Source of the DNA: Exilispira sp964581895
Lineage (GTDB): Bacteria; Spirochaetota; JAAYUW01
Assembly: GCA_964581895.1 (NCBI GenBank)
Contig: CAZOPR010000004.1
Location: 248,001-312,000 of the forward strand
Length of the DNA stretch: 64,000 nt
Direction: 5' to 3'
Positions 36,342 through 44,232 of this stretch are shown piece by piece (within the stretch, counting starts at the first letter, position 1; the number at the start of each line of letters is the position of its first letter). The notes beneath the pieces were generated by a model. The model saw only the letters and a list, made by a program, of their open reading frames with translations. It made no database searches and was not told the origin of the DNA. Both the position numbers and the translations under genes were made by a program.

Positions 36342-37688
36342 TTATCTTTTAAGAGGATTGGTTTCTCTTAAAAATGTTCCTGTTTTTATTATTTCCTCTA
36401 TTTTATATGTTCCATATTTTCTGGCTTTTAAGAAACCATCCCAAGCTGATTCAGCAAATCTTCCATATCTATAAAGATCAAATAACCATTGATCTGTGTA
36501 TTTTGGATCTTCTTGAACAATTCCTGCTTGAATTTCCAAAAGCCATTTTTTATTATATATCTCCTGAGCACCAATAGGTTCACACATGACAACTGGAAGT
36601 CCTAATCCTGCATAGAAAGAAAGCTCTGAAGGTTTTGTCCATAAAATATCTGTAGTTCTCATAAGTTGTGCAAATTTTTCAAAATAAGTTTCAGTGTCTT
36701 TTGAATAAAGGATGTAAACCAGATCCTCTGGTATATTTAAATCCTTTAATCCATCTTTAAAATATTTATAAACTTCTTCTCTTAAGCCAGCGACAAGGTT
36801 TAATCTTACTTCCTTTTTTAATATTTTTTCTCTTAAGCTTTTAGCTATCTCATAACCAACCTCTTTTAGTGCTCCAGCTCCACCAACTGCATAGGTTATA
36901 GAAAAAATCCTATCATTTTTAAAAACCATATTTTCAGAACCTAAGAAATGTTCCACATTGACTTTATGCAGTGGCCAGAATCTATTTTCAGGATCTAAAT
37001 AAAAAAGCCTTTGTGCAAGATCATATCTTAAAATATTTAAATTTTCATCGCCAAGGCATTGTTTTGGAAGTGGAAAACCAGTCAAAAAAATTCTATCATC
37101 TGGAACACCATATTGCTTTAATCGTTGAACAGATCTTCCGGTAGGTGCAAGATAGTGTATCCTACTTTTTCTAGGATCTTTTGCGACATAAACTCTGCTT
37201 ATTTCAGCGTCGCAAACTATACTATATACTACTGGATAATTATAATAGTCAAAAATTAAAGCCGCAATAGGATATGAAGAAATCACTGGTAATGGGTGAG
37301 ACATTACTTTTTCATAAAGTTTTTTCCCAATCCCTTTTTTTATATAGGAAGCAACAAGATTTGTTTGATAACTAGGAGTAGAAAGGTCCCTAAAAGGATA
37401 TAAAGGCGGTATATTTTGAAGATTATCAACAATGGAAAAAAGAGTATTTCCTATTATAGGAATCTTTTTTACCCTTGATAAAAGTTCGTAAGAGCTTCTC
37501 ATTGTATTCCATAATTTAAGTTCTTCTTCTGAACTTGTTGTAGAATCACCTATCATTTGAATTCCTTCATAAGCCAGATCCTTTAATGCATAAGCCGCAC
37601 GCATATGACCAAGTCCCATACTTATAGATATAACCCAGGCTTTGTAACTACTTTTAGCATTCATCATTGTCAAATTTTCCATTGTCAT
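36342..37688 (-). CDS. Divergent GT-B-like glycosyltransferase candidate
   Basis: 448 residues. The opening AWVISISMGLGHMRAAYALK parallels the GxGHxRAA glycine-histidine start of MGDG-synthase-type enzymes. Later segments fit a GT-B fold: ISSYPIAALIFDYYNYPVVY, RIFLTGFPLP, FSITYAVGGAGALKEVG and a donor-site-like DILWTKPSELSFYAGLGLPVVM. No membrane helix. Likely a cytoplasmic glycosyltransferase or epimerase-like enzyme; substrate unknown. GGAG lies six bases before the ATG. Convergent with coaBC, 20 bases apart. Confidence 0.65.
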   Translation of the reverse strand: MTMENLTMMNAKSSYKAWVISISMGLGHMRAAYALKDLAYEGIQMIGDSTTSSEEELKLWNTMRSSYELLSRVKKIPIIGNTLFSIVDNLQNIPPLYPFRDLSTPSYQTNLVASYIKKGIGKKLYEKVMSHPLPVISSYPIAALIFDYYNYPVVYSIVCDAEISRVYVAKDPRKSRIHYLAPTGRSVQRLKQYGVPDDRIFLTGFPLPKQCLGDENLNILRYDLAQRLFYLDPENRFWPLHKVNVEHFLGSENMVFKNDRIFSITYAVGGAGALKEVGYEIAKSLREKILKKEVRLNLVAGLREEVYKYFKDGLKDLNIPEDLVYILYSKDTETYFEKFAQLMRTTDILWTKPSELSFYAGLGLPVVMCEPIGAQEIYNKKWLLEIQAGIVQEDPKYTDQWLFDLYRYGRFAESAWDGFLKARKYGTYKIEEIIKTGTFLRETNPLKR

Positions 37689-37847
37689 AAAAAGCTCCTA
37701 AGAAAATCAAAACTTAAAATAAAAATAAAATAAAAAATGGATTCAAAATATTAAAACAACAAAAATATCAAAAATCAAAGTCTAATAAAAACTATAAACC
37801 TAATATCTATTATAATTTTCGATAAAAAAAATGTAAATTAAAATATT

Positions 37848-38609
37848 TTATTTTTTTATGATTTTATATTCTTTCAAAAAAATATTTCTTATATTATAAA
37901 AAGATCTTGTTCTTATATGTGGAAAATCTGCTCTAAGATGTATCTCCGCCTTATTGCCGAACATAACCGCAATAAACTGTAAAAAAGGATTATTTATTTC
38001 GGCCTTATAGACTTCTTCATTTATAATTTCTGTTTTTAAATCATAGCTGTCGCTTTTTACATATCTAAAGATAAAAGGTGCCTGATAAGCATTAGGTACT
38101 ATTAAACCTCCAGTAGATAAATTTTTTAAAACATCTGTATTTATAAAAATTATAAGTTCACCTAATGTTACAGAATCTCCAGTAACTTCAGATAGGCTAA
38201 ATGTTTTTGTCTTAGAATTTTTTAAGTTATTATATACTATTGTACCATTTTCATAATTGTAGATAAATCTTTCAAGACAATCAGCATTTTCAATTTCAGA
38301 AACCCATTTTGTTTCCATTACTAAAGGTCGGAAATATTTATCAGTTGAGATGGTGTAGTATCCATAACCATATTCACCAGAGCAATTTTCTTCTATATAT
38401 AAAGTATCATTGAAAAAGTATTTAATAGTTTCAATAGCACTTTTCCCTTTTCCTGTTACATCGTAAATTGTTTCAATATATTTTAGTTGTTTCATATCTT
38501 CAATATTTAAAAACTTAGAATAATTATTGTAGACGCCCTGAAAAGAAAGAAAAACTAATAATACAATTATAACTAAAAAAAGAATTTTTTTATTCAATCC
38601 AATAAACAT
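37848..38609 (-). CDS. Exported or membrane-anchored protein, DUF3108-like
   Basis: 253 residues. One N-terminal membrane segment (KKILFLVIIVLLVFLSFQGVY), then a periplasmic beta-rich region. Alternating strands such as KYFFNDTLYIEEN, GYGYYTISTDKYFRPLVMET and FIYNYENGTIVYNN resemble DUF3108-type lipocalin-like proteins; that is a weak match by eye. A Cys pair (ENCSGEY, NADCLER) could form a disulphide. AAAGGA precedes the ATG. Monocistronic; no functional context. Confidence 0.6.
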   Translation of the reverse strand: MFIGLNKKILFLVIIVLLVFLSFQGVYNNYSKFLNIEDMKQLKYIETIYDVTGKGKSAIETIKYFFNDTLYIEENCSGEYGYGYYTISTDKYFRPLVMETKWVSEIENADCLERFIYNYENGTIVYNNLKNSKTKTFSLSEVTGDSVTLGELIIFINTDVLKNLSTGGLIVPNAYQAPFIFRYVKSDSYDLKTEIINEEVYKAEINNPFLQFIAVMFGNKAEIHLRADFPHIRTRSFYNIRNIFLKEYKIIKK

Positions 38610-38808
38610 AACTTTCCTTTACAAATATTTTATCAACCTACTAAGTCTAATATAAAAAATTAATTATTCAATTTATTATTTAGATAAATTTTTAGATTAA
38701 ATAATTTATTAAAACAATAGAATTCCTTTAACTAAATAATTTTTCAAAGCAAAGAAATTTATTAAAAAAATTATTAAATTGTTTAATTTTCAATTAAATA
38801 AGATTCAA

Positions 38809-39477
38809 TTAAATTGGGCTGAAAATTGTGTCTTTATCGTAGTAGTCAAAATTCTCAATTTTTTTCAATTTATTTACTATAAGATAAGTAATTGGAGTAA
38901 ATAAGACTTCAATCCCAACTTTAAATATATAATTTGAAATAATTACATTTTTTAAAGTATACCATGGCATTGTGAAAGAAAAAGCTATTGAAACAAAAAG
39001 GATTGTATCTACAAATTCCCCGACTATTGTTGAACCAATGGTTCTAGTCCATAAATGTTTGCCTTTTGTTTTTACTTTCATTATTGCTAATATTACAGAG
39101 TTTGAATATTCACCGCTAAAATAAGCAATAAGGCTTGCGATAACAATTCTTGGGGTTTGACCCAAAATTACTACAAATGCTTGCTGATTTTCCCAACCAG
39201 GAGCAGGTTTTAAAAAAGCCACAATAGCAAAAATAGCTGACATAAGCCCAGCTGAGAAAAAACCTAACCAAATTACTTTTCTTGAACGCTTAAAACCATA
39301 GATTTCTGTCAGAATATCACCAAAGATGTAAGATAATGGGAAAAGCAATGTCCCTCCATCAAATTCAAATAACCAAATTTTCACAATTTTACTTGAGGCA
39401 ACATTTGAAATCAATAAAACAGCAACAAATAAAGCAGCAATCGTATCAAGGTGCTTGAAGTTTTTCCTTTCTTCCAT
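38809..39477 (-). CDS. VUT family (YhhQ-like) queuosine precursor transporter
   Basis: 222 residues, about six membrane helices. Family motifs are LISNVASSKIV, LFPLSYIFGDILTEIYGF and, in the second half, TIGSTIVGEFVDTILFVSIAF. YhhQ imports preQ0/preQ1 for queuosine in tRNA. No queuosine gene is adjacent and no preQ1 riboswitch was found in the ~100-base upstream gap. Monocistronic or read through from the kinase gene upstream. Confidence 0.88.
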   Translation of the reverse strand: MEERKNFKHLDTIAALFVAVLLISNVASSKIVKIWLFEFDGGTLLFPLSYIFGDILTEIYGFKRSRKVIWLGFFSAGLMSAIFAIVAFLKPAPGWENQQAFVVILGQTPRIVIASLIAYFSGEYSNSVILAIMKVKTKGKHLWTRTIGSTIVGEFVDTILFVSIAFSFTMPWYTLKNVIISNYIFKVGIEVLFTPITYLIVNKLKKIENFDYYDKDTIFSPI

Positions 39478-39583
39478 ATTGAAATCCTTAAAAATTATAT
39501 AAATTAAAAATAGTTGTTAATAATACTTAATTTTTCAATTTTAATATGCTAATAAATAGTTGTTAAAATAACACAAAGATTTT

Positions 39584-40729
39584 TCATCTTAATATAGGTA
39601 AAATGAACCAGAAATCTGAACCTTTAGATGGATAGCTTGTGACTCCAATCTCCCCTTTATGTGCATCTATAATTTTTTTGGCAATGGCAAGGCCAAGACC
39701 TGTACTTGATTCATTTTTTGTTGGTCGAACATTTGTTCTTGAAAAAGGTTTAAAAAGCTTTAGCTGTTCTTTTTGCTCAATTCCAGCACCATTATCTATC
39801 ACTTCAGTTTTAATATAGTTAACTTCAGAATTATTGGAAGATAAGATACTGATTTTGATTTCTATTTTACTATTTTCATAGCTATATTTTATTGCGTTAC
39901 TAATTAGATTATTTATTACTTGAGTCATTTTATTGCTATCAAATAAAAATTCTATGGATTCGATTTCAGAATTAAAAAGCAGCCAAATATTTTTTTCAGA
40001 TGCTATTATCTGTTGAAGATTAACAATGCTTTTAACAAAACTTATGTAATCATATTTCATATATTGAAGTTTTATCTCAGATTTTTCGAAACTTGCATAA
40101 CTTAAAATATCATCTAAAAGTTGTATCATATAATTAATTGATTCATCAATAGTGGTAAAAGCATTGGAAATCTTTTCGTTTTTATTTTCTATATGGGAAT
40201 TTAAATAATCCACATACATCTTTATTATAGAAAGAGGATTTCTTATATCATGAGCAGCTATACCTAAAAGCTCATTTCTTTTTTCTGCAAGTTCATAATA
40301 GTCGGTAACATCATCAAAAAATAAAATAGCGTAATTTTCATTGCTAAGTGAGATTGGTTTGATGGAAAATCTTAAAAATTTTGTAATACTTTTATTGTTA
40401 ATGTAAAAGTTTCTTTTAAGTAAGATATTATTTGTATTTTTATTTTCATTAATTGCTCTTAATATGCCATTTCTTAAAGGGCAATCTTGGCAAAACTTTG
40501 TACAGCCACAATCCAGGTTTGATTCGACTTCAAAGGCACAACCAATTCCATTTCCACATAGTTGATTTAAAATACTATCATCTGGTTTTTTAAAAATCAT
40601 AGATAAAGAATTATTAAAAGCATGAATTCTGGCATTTTTATCAACAATCATTATAGCAGTGGGAATAGTATCAAAGATAAGATTTAAAAATTCCGTCGAA
40701 CTTTTTAGTGTTGTAGTTAAAATACTCAT
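39584..40729 (-). CDS. Cytoplasmic PAS sensor histidine kinase with Cys-rich segment
   Basis: 381 residues, no membrane helix. A PAS domain (about 12-145) carries six cysteines between residues 58 and 83 (LCGNGIGCAF, DCGCTKFCQDC), a pattern that could bind metal or an Fe-S cluster or act as a thiol switch. HisKA has the phospho-acceptor His in IAAHDIRNPLSIIKMY. The HATPase has NNLISNAIKYS, DNGAGIEQ and STGLGLAIAKKI. No response regulator is adjacent. AGGA precedes the ATG. It lies next to, and divergent from, the flagellin cluster. Confidence 0.9.
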   Translation of the reverse strand: MSILTTTLKSSTEFLNLIFDTIPTAIMIVDKNARIHAFNNSLSMIFKKPDDSILNQLCGNGIGCAFEVESNLDCGCTKFCQDCPLRNGILRAINENKNTNNILLKRNFYINNKSITKFLRFSIKPISLSNENYAILFFDDVTDYYELAEKRNELLGIAAHDIRNPLSIIKMYVDYLNSHIENKNEKISNAFTTIDESINYMIQLLDDILSYASFEKSEIKLQYMKYDYISFVKSIVNLQQIIASEKNIWLLFNSEIESIEFLFDSNKMTQVINNLISNAIKYSYENSKIEIKISILSSNNSEVNYIKTEVIDNGAGIEQKEQLKLFKPFSRTNVRPTKNESSTGLGLAIAKKIIDAHKGEIGVTSYPSKGSDFWFILPILR

Positions 40730-40836
40730 TTTTTAATCCTGAATAAAACAATTTTTAACTAAACAAAAAATAAAATCATTTTTTTCTTTTGCAAATTTTT
40801 TATGAAAATTTATATGAAAATAAAGATTAAAAATTT

Positions 40837-40864
40837 TAAAGAATTGACCTAAAATTATCGATAT
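40837..40864 (+). promoter_or_regulatory. Candidate sigma-28-like promoter of the first flagellin
   Basis: TAAA at 40837, sixteen bases, then ATCGATAT at 40857, the same arrangement as before the chemoreceptor gene. If used, it gives a leader of about 130 bases that contains the two perfect stems at 40928-40983. Confidence 0.45.
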
Positions 40865-40927
40865 AAAATATAGAAACCATTAAGAGGAGAGAAAAAGAAT
40901 TATAACTCATCTTAAGTTTCGGAAAAA

Positions 40928-40983
40928 CTAAAAAACCTTTAATAAAATTTTTAGGTTTTTTAGAACCTCTAAGGAAAGAGGTT
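40928..40983 (+). promoter_or_regulatory. Two adjacent perfect stem-loops in the first flagellin leader
   Basis: Stem 1 is an eleven-pair perfect match, CTAAAAAACCT (40928-40938) with AGGTTTTTTAG (40953-40963). Stem 2 starts the next base: AACCTCT (40964-40970) with AGAGGTT (40977-40983). The ribosome site AAGGAGG begins 10 bases later. Stem 1 resembles a terminator lacking G+C; both may stabilise or regulate the flagellin mRNA. Confidence 0.6.
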
Positions 40984-41003
40984 AAAACACTCAAGGAGGA
41001 TTT

Positions 41004-41858
41004 ATGATAATCAATCACAACATCTCAAGTCTTTTTGCTTCTAGACAGTTGAAGTTCAATCAACTGAATGTCAACAAAGAAATTCAAAAACTTTCATCCG
41101 GAACAAGGATCAATCAGGCAGCTGATGATGCTTCTGGTCTTGCTGTATCTGAGAAAATGAGGTCACAAATCCGTGGTCTTCAACAGGCAGCAAGAAATGC
41201 AGAAAATGGTATTTCTTTTATTCAAACAGCAGAAGGTTATTTGCAGGAAACAACAGATATCTTGCAGAGAATTCGAGAATTAGCTGTTCAAGCTGCAAAT
41301 GGAATTTATTCTGAAGATGACAGAATGCAAATTCAGGTTGAAGTTCTCCAACTTGTAGATGAAATTGACAGAGTGGCTTCACATGCTCAGTTTAATGGTA
41401 TGAATTTATTAACAGGAAGATTCTCAACTCCAACTGCTGGAACTTCTGTGGCTTCAATGTGGTTCCATATCGGAGCTAATATTGACCAGAGAATCAGAGT
41501 TTATATTGGTACTATGACTTCTCAAGGTTTAGGAGTAAGAACAATTACCGGTTCATCTCTTTCAATTTCAAGTGTAGACAAAGCAAATATGACTATAGGG
41601 TTGGTTGATAGTGCTTTAACAAGGGTAGCAAGACAGAGAGCAGATCTTGGTGCTTATCAGGAAAGATTAGAATACCTTACAAAAGGAGTTTTAATTGGCG
41701 CTGAAAATATGCAAGCTGCAGAAAGCAGGATAAGAGACACAGATATGGCTTTAGAGATGTCAAATTTTACTAAAGATCAAATCTTAAGCCAAACTGCAAC
41801 TGCAATGCTTGCCCAAGCAAATCAGCAGCCCCAGCTCATTCTTCAATTATTGAGATAA
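41004..41858 (+). CDS. Flagellin, FlaB-like (first of three)
   Basis: 284 residues. N-terminal D0/D1: MIINHNISSLFASRQLKFNQ, ASGLAVSEKMRSQIRGL and LQRIRELAVQAANGIY. C-terminal: LGAYQERLEYLTKG, AAESRIRDTDMALEMSNFTK and SQTATAMLAQANQ. There is no variable D2/D3, only the SMWFHIGANIDQRIRVYIGT turn also seen in spirochaetal FlaB. It would form the filament core, periplasmic if the host is a spirochaete. AAGGAGG precedes the ATG. A separate promoter candidate and a structured leader lie upstream. Confidence 0.96.
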   Translation: MIINHNISSLFASRQLKFNQLNVNKEIQKLSSGTRINQAADDASGLAVSEKMRSQIRGLQQAARNAENGISFIQTAEGYLQETTDILQRIRELAVQAANGIYSEDDRMQIQVEVLQLVDEIDRVASHAQFNGMNLLTGRFSTPTAGTSVASMWFHIGANIDQRIRVYIGTMTSQGLGVRTITGSSLSISSVDKANMTIGLVDSALTRVARQRADLGAYQERLEYLTKGVLIGAENMQAAESRIRDTDMALEMSNFTKDQILSQTATAMLAQANQQPQLILQLLR

Positions 41859-41900
41859 GAGATGGCATGGTTTTTGGGAAAGAGGTGGTTAGGTATATAT

Positions 41901-41933
41901 AGATGGAGCACATGAAAAATGTGCTCCACATCT
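41901..41933 (+). terminator. Stem-loop after the first flagellin
   Basis: Perfect nine-pair stem GGAGCACAT/ATGTGCTCC with loop GAAAA, flanked by AGAT and ATCT. The following T-run is short and interrupted, so it may be a partial terminator or an mRNA 3'-stabilising stem that lets some transcript continue into the next flagellin. Confidence 0.6.
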
Positions 41934-42003
41934 ATTTTATAAAAACCAAGATTTTCTTTTTAAAAGTGGTTCCTTAAAAAGGAAATTTCCTCTCCAAAAT
42001 ATT

Positions 42004-42076
42004 AAGTGTAACTAGAAAAGTATATTATAAAAATGTATTTTTCTAGTTACACTTTCTGGCACGAGAAGTGTGACTA
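42004..42076 (+). promoter_or_regulatory. Alternative-stem leader before the second flagellin
   Basis: Segment A (42004-42019, AAGTGTAACTAGAAAA) pairs perfectly over sixteen bases with 42039-42054. Segment B (42044-42057) overlaps that right arm by 11 bases and can instead pair with segment C (42064-42076, AGAAGTGTGACTA) in thirteen pairs with one wobble and one bulge around loop GGCACG. The two folds exclude each other, as in attenuator or riboswitch platforms. A smaller stem TTCCTT/AAGGAA is at 41970-41984. The ribosome site starts about 23 bases downstream. Confidence 0.6.
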
Positions 42077-42110
42077 AATTTTTAGGAAGGGTTTATCAAG
42101 GAGGGTGGTT

Positions 42111-42974
42111 ATGATAATCAATCACAACATCTCGAGTCTTTTTGCCAACAGGCAACTCAAATTTGTAGGACTGGAAATTAACAAAAGCATCGAAAAACTT
42201 TCCAGCGGTGAAAGAATAAACAAAGCTGGAGATGATGCATCTGGTCTTGCAGTATCAGAAAAGATGCGAAGTCAGATTCGCGGCCTTAAACAAGCAGCCA
42301 ACAACATTCAAAGTGCTATTTCTTTCTTGCAAACAGCAGAAGGTTATCTAGCAGAAACAACAAACATTTTACAGAGGATGAGAGAACTTGCTATTCAGGC
42401 ATCAAACGGTATTTATACTGATGATGACAGAATGCAGATTCAGGTCGAGTTAAATCAACTGGTAGATGAAGTCGACAGAATTGCATCTCACGCTCAATTT
42501 AATGGTTATAATATCCTCACAGGAAAATTTGCTGCTGCTTCTCCAGATCAAACTACGCTGACACAGACATTGCTTTTCTTCCATATTGGTCCAAATACAG
42601 ATCAAAGAAAAGCAGTTTCAATTGGTACAATGACAGCAAGAGCTTTAGGTCTATATGCAGCAAATGGAGAGATATTATCAATTTCTTCACCTGATAAAGC
42701 TAATCTATCTATTGGTCTTGTTGATAACGCTTTGAAAAAAGTTACAACCCAAAGAGCAATGCTAGGGGCATATCAGAATAGATTTGAAATGGCACTTACT
42801 GGTGTATCAATAGCTGCAGAAAATATGACTGCTGCTGAGTCTCAAATTAGAGATACTGATATGGCATCTGAAATTGTCAACTTAACAAAGAACCAGATTT
42901 TAAGTCAAACTGCGACTTCTATGTTAGCACAGGCAAATAATATGCCAGCATTAGTACTTCGTCTTTTACAATAA
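42111..42974 (+). CDS. Flagellin, FlaB-like (second of three)
   Basis: 287 residues from the ATG at 42111, which follows GGAGGG and aligns with its paralogues; an in-frame GTG at 42105 would add two residues. Same architecture as the first copy: MIINHNISSLFANRQLKFVG, ASGLAVSEKMRSQIRGLKQA, SQTATSMLAQANN. It differs in the middle turn (TLLFFHIGPNTDQRKAVSIG). Separate leader with alternative stems. Paralogous flagellins may be mixed in one filament. Confidence 0.96.
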   Translation: MIINHNISSLFANRQLKFVGLEINKSIEKLSSGERINKAGDDASGLAVSEKMRSQIRGLKQAANNIQSAISFLQTAEGYLAETTNILQRMRELAIQASNGIYTDDDRMQIQVELNQLVDEVDRIASHAQFNGYNILTGKFAAASPDQTTLTQTLLFFHIGPNTDQRKAVSIGTMTARALGLYAANGEILSISSPDKANLSIGLVDNALKKVTTQRAMLGAYQNRFEMALTGVSIAAENMTAAESQIRDTDMASEIVNLTKNQILSQTATSMLAQANNMPALVLRLLQ

Positions 42975-42984
42975 TTCTGAGCAG

Positions 42985-43073
42985 CCAGGTTTTCCTTCTT
43001 CCTGGGTTCAAGGTCTGGAAGCGTCGATCGGCCGCTTAACTTTGAGCCCGGACATCAGACAGGACGCTGATGT
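42985..43073 (+). promoter_or_regulatory. GC-rich folded leader before the third flagellin
   Basis: Nearly half G+C in an AT-rich genome. Stems: CCAGG/CCTGG (42985-42989, 43001-43005); GGGTTCAAG with TTTGAGCCC (43004-43012, 43041-43049, two wobble pairs) enclosing AAGCG/CGCTT (43019-43023, 43033-43037); and the perfect ACATCAG/CTGATGT (43052-43058, 43067-43073). The first two stems overlap by two bases. GGGAGGAGG follows near 43082, then the ATG. It looks like a structured 5' leader or small RNA. Confidence 0.6.
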
Positions 43074-43097
43074 GAAATTATAGGGAGGAGGCTTTAT

Positions 43098-43910
43098 ATG
43101 ATTATCAATCACAACATGTCTGCTCAGTTCGCGAATAGACTATTGAAGTCGCAACTGATGCAACTTGGCAAATCAGTGGAGAAGATTTCATCGGGAGAGA
43201 GGATCAATAATGCTGGTGATGATGCCTCAGGGCTTGCAGTTTCTGAAAAATTACGCTCGCAGATCAGGGGCTTAAGGCAGGTGGAAAAGAATGTCCAGAA
43301 TGGTATTTCTTTTCTACAAACAGCAGAAGGTTCACTTCAGGAGGTGCATTCGATACTTCACAGGATAAGAGAACTTGGTATTCAAGCTGCAAATGGAATC
43401 TACAGCATGGATGACAGAATGTTGATGCAAATTGAAGTTAAGCAATTGGTCGATGAAATCGACAGAATTGCAACAACTACAGAATTTAACAAGTTTAAAA
43501 TACTTGATGGTTCAATTAATTCTGTCCGTCTACATGTAGGACCAAATGCAGACCAAGCAATCTATATGAAGTTATCGACAATGACCTCTCGTGCTCTGGG
43601 GGTAGCCGATGTTTCCCTTTCAACACCTGAATCTGCAAATGTAACAATCAGCAAGGTTGACTCTGCAGTAAATCGACTCTCAAGCCAAAGAGCAGAATTA
43701 GGTGCGACACAGAACAGATTAATGCACACTTCTGCGTCAGTGGCTCAAGCAGCAGAATCTTTGCAGTCTGCCGAGTCTTTGATAAGAGATACTGATATGT
43801 CAACCGAAATTATAGAGTTGACTAAAAATCAGGTCCTTGTCCAGAGCTCTACAGCTGTTCTGGCGCAGGCAAATCTTGTTCCAAACCTTGTTCTAGAGCT
43901 ATTAAAATAG
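43098..43910 (+). CDS. Flagellin, FlaB-like (third of three, most divergent)
   Basis: 270 residues. MIINHNMSAQFANRLLKSQL, ASGLAVSEKLRSQIRGLRQ, IHRIRELGIQAANGIY-like and SAESLIRDTDMSTEIIELTK are all present. It lacks about 15 residues in the central turn (SVRLHVGPNADQAIYMKLST). Its codons use noticeably more G and C than its neighbours (for example TCG, CGC, AGG, CTG), even compared with the two other flagellins. Strong ribosome site, structured GC-rich leader and a textbook terminator. It may be a minor or specialised filament subunit. Confidence 0.95.
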   Translation: MIINHNMSAQFANRLLKSQLMQLGKSVEKISSGERINNAGDDASGLAVSEKLRSQIRGLRQVEKNVQNGISFLQTAEGSLQEVHSILHRIRELGIQAANGIYSMDDRMLMQIEVKQLVDEIDRIATTTEFNKFKILDGSINSVRLHVGPNADQAIYMKLSTMTSRALGVADVSLSTPESANVTISKVDSAVNRLSSQRAELGATQNRLMHTSASVAQAAESLQSAESLIRDTDMSTEIIELTKNQVLVQSSTAVLAQANLVPNLVLELLK

Positions 43911-43925
43911 CCGATCACAGGGAGG

Positions 43926-43955
43926 ACCAGCCCTTTTTTAAGGGCTGGTTTTTTT
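43926..43955 (+). terminator. Rho-independent terminator of the third flagellin
   Basis: Perfect ten-pair stem ACCAGCCCTT/AAGGGCTGGT around a four-base loop, followed by a run of T. It ends the flagellin cluster. Confidence 0.95.
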
Positions 43956-44124
43956 ATTCCATTTTTAAAATCAAAATACTGAAGTGTAAGCTAAATAACA
44001 AACTTGATATCATTTTTTTCTTTTTCATTATATATAAAATAGCTATATAAACTATCTTTGAAAATATATATACTAGTTTTGAAAGGATATTTTATTTTTA
44101 TGTCTTGTTTCAAAAAATAAGGGT

Positions 44125-44173
44125 AAGATTTCAAAATTTGCTACGCAATAAAAATTTAATTTATTGAAATCTT
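44125..44173. repeat. Ten-bp inverted repeat enclosing the shared 17-bp motif
   Basis: AAGATTTCAA (44125-44134) and TTGAAATCTT (44164-44173) are perfect inverted repeats 29 bases apart. The left part of the loop holds CAAAATTTGCTACGCAA (44132-44148), the reverse complement of 19077-19093. It lies 60 bases before purA. The rest of 43956-44232 is AT-rich with nothing recognised. Confidence 0.55.
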
Positions 44174-44232
44174 TAAATACTGATATACTCTTATTTGGTA
44201 AAAAAGTATAAATATTTTTGAGGTATTAAAAT

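Noticed and set aside
38809..39583. preQ1 riboswitch before the YhhQ-like gene
   Set aside because: The ~100-base upstream gap is AT-rich with no conserved aptamer pattern or terminator stem.
42057..42073. TGGCACG as the -24 box of a sigma-54 promoter before the second flagellin
   Set aside because: The -12 region reads GTGTG instead of TTGCA and lacks the GC dinucleotide at the required spacing; the bases are better explained as the loop of a stem.
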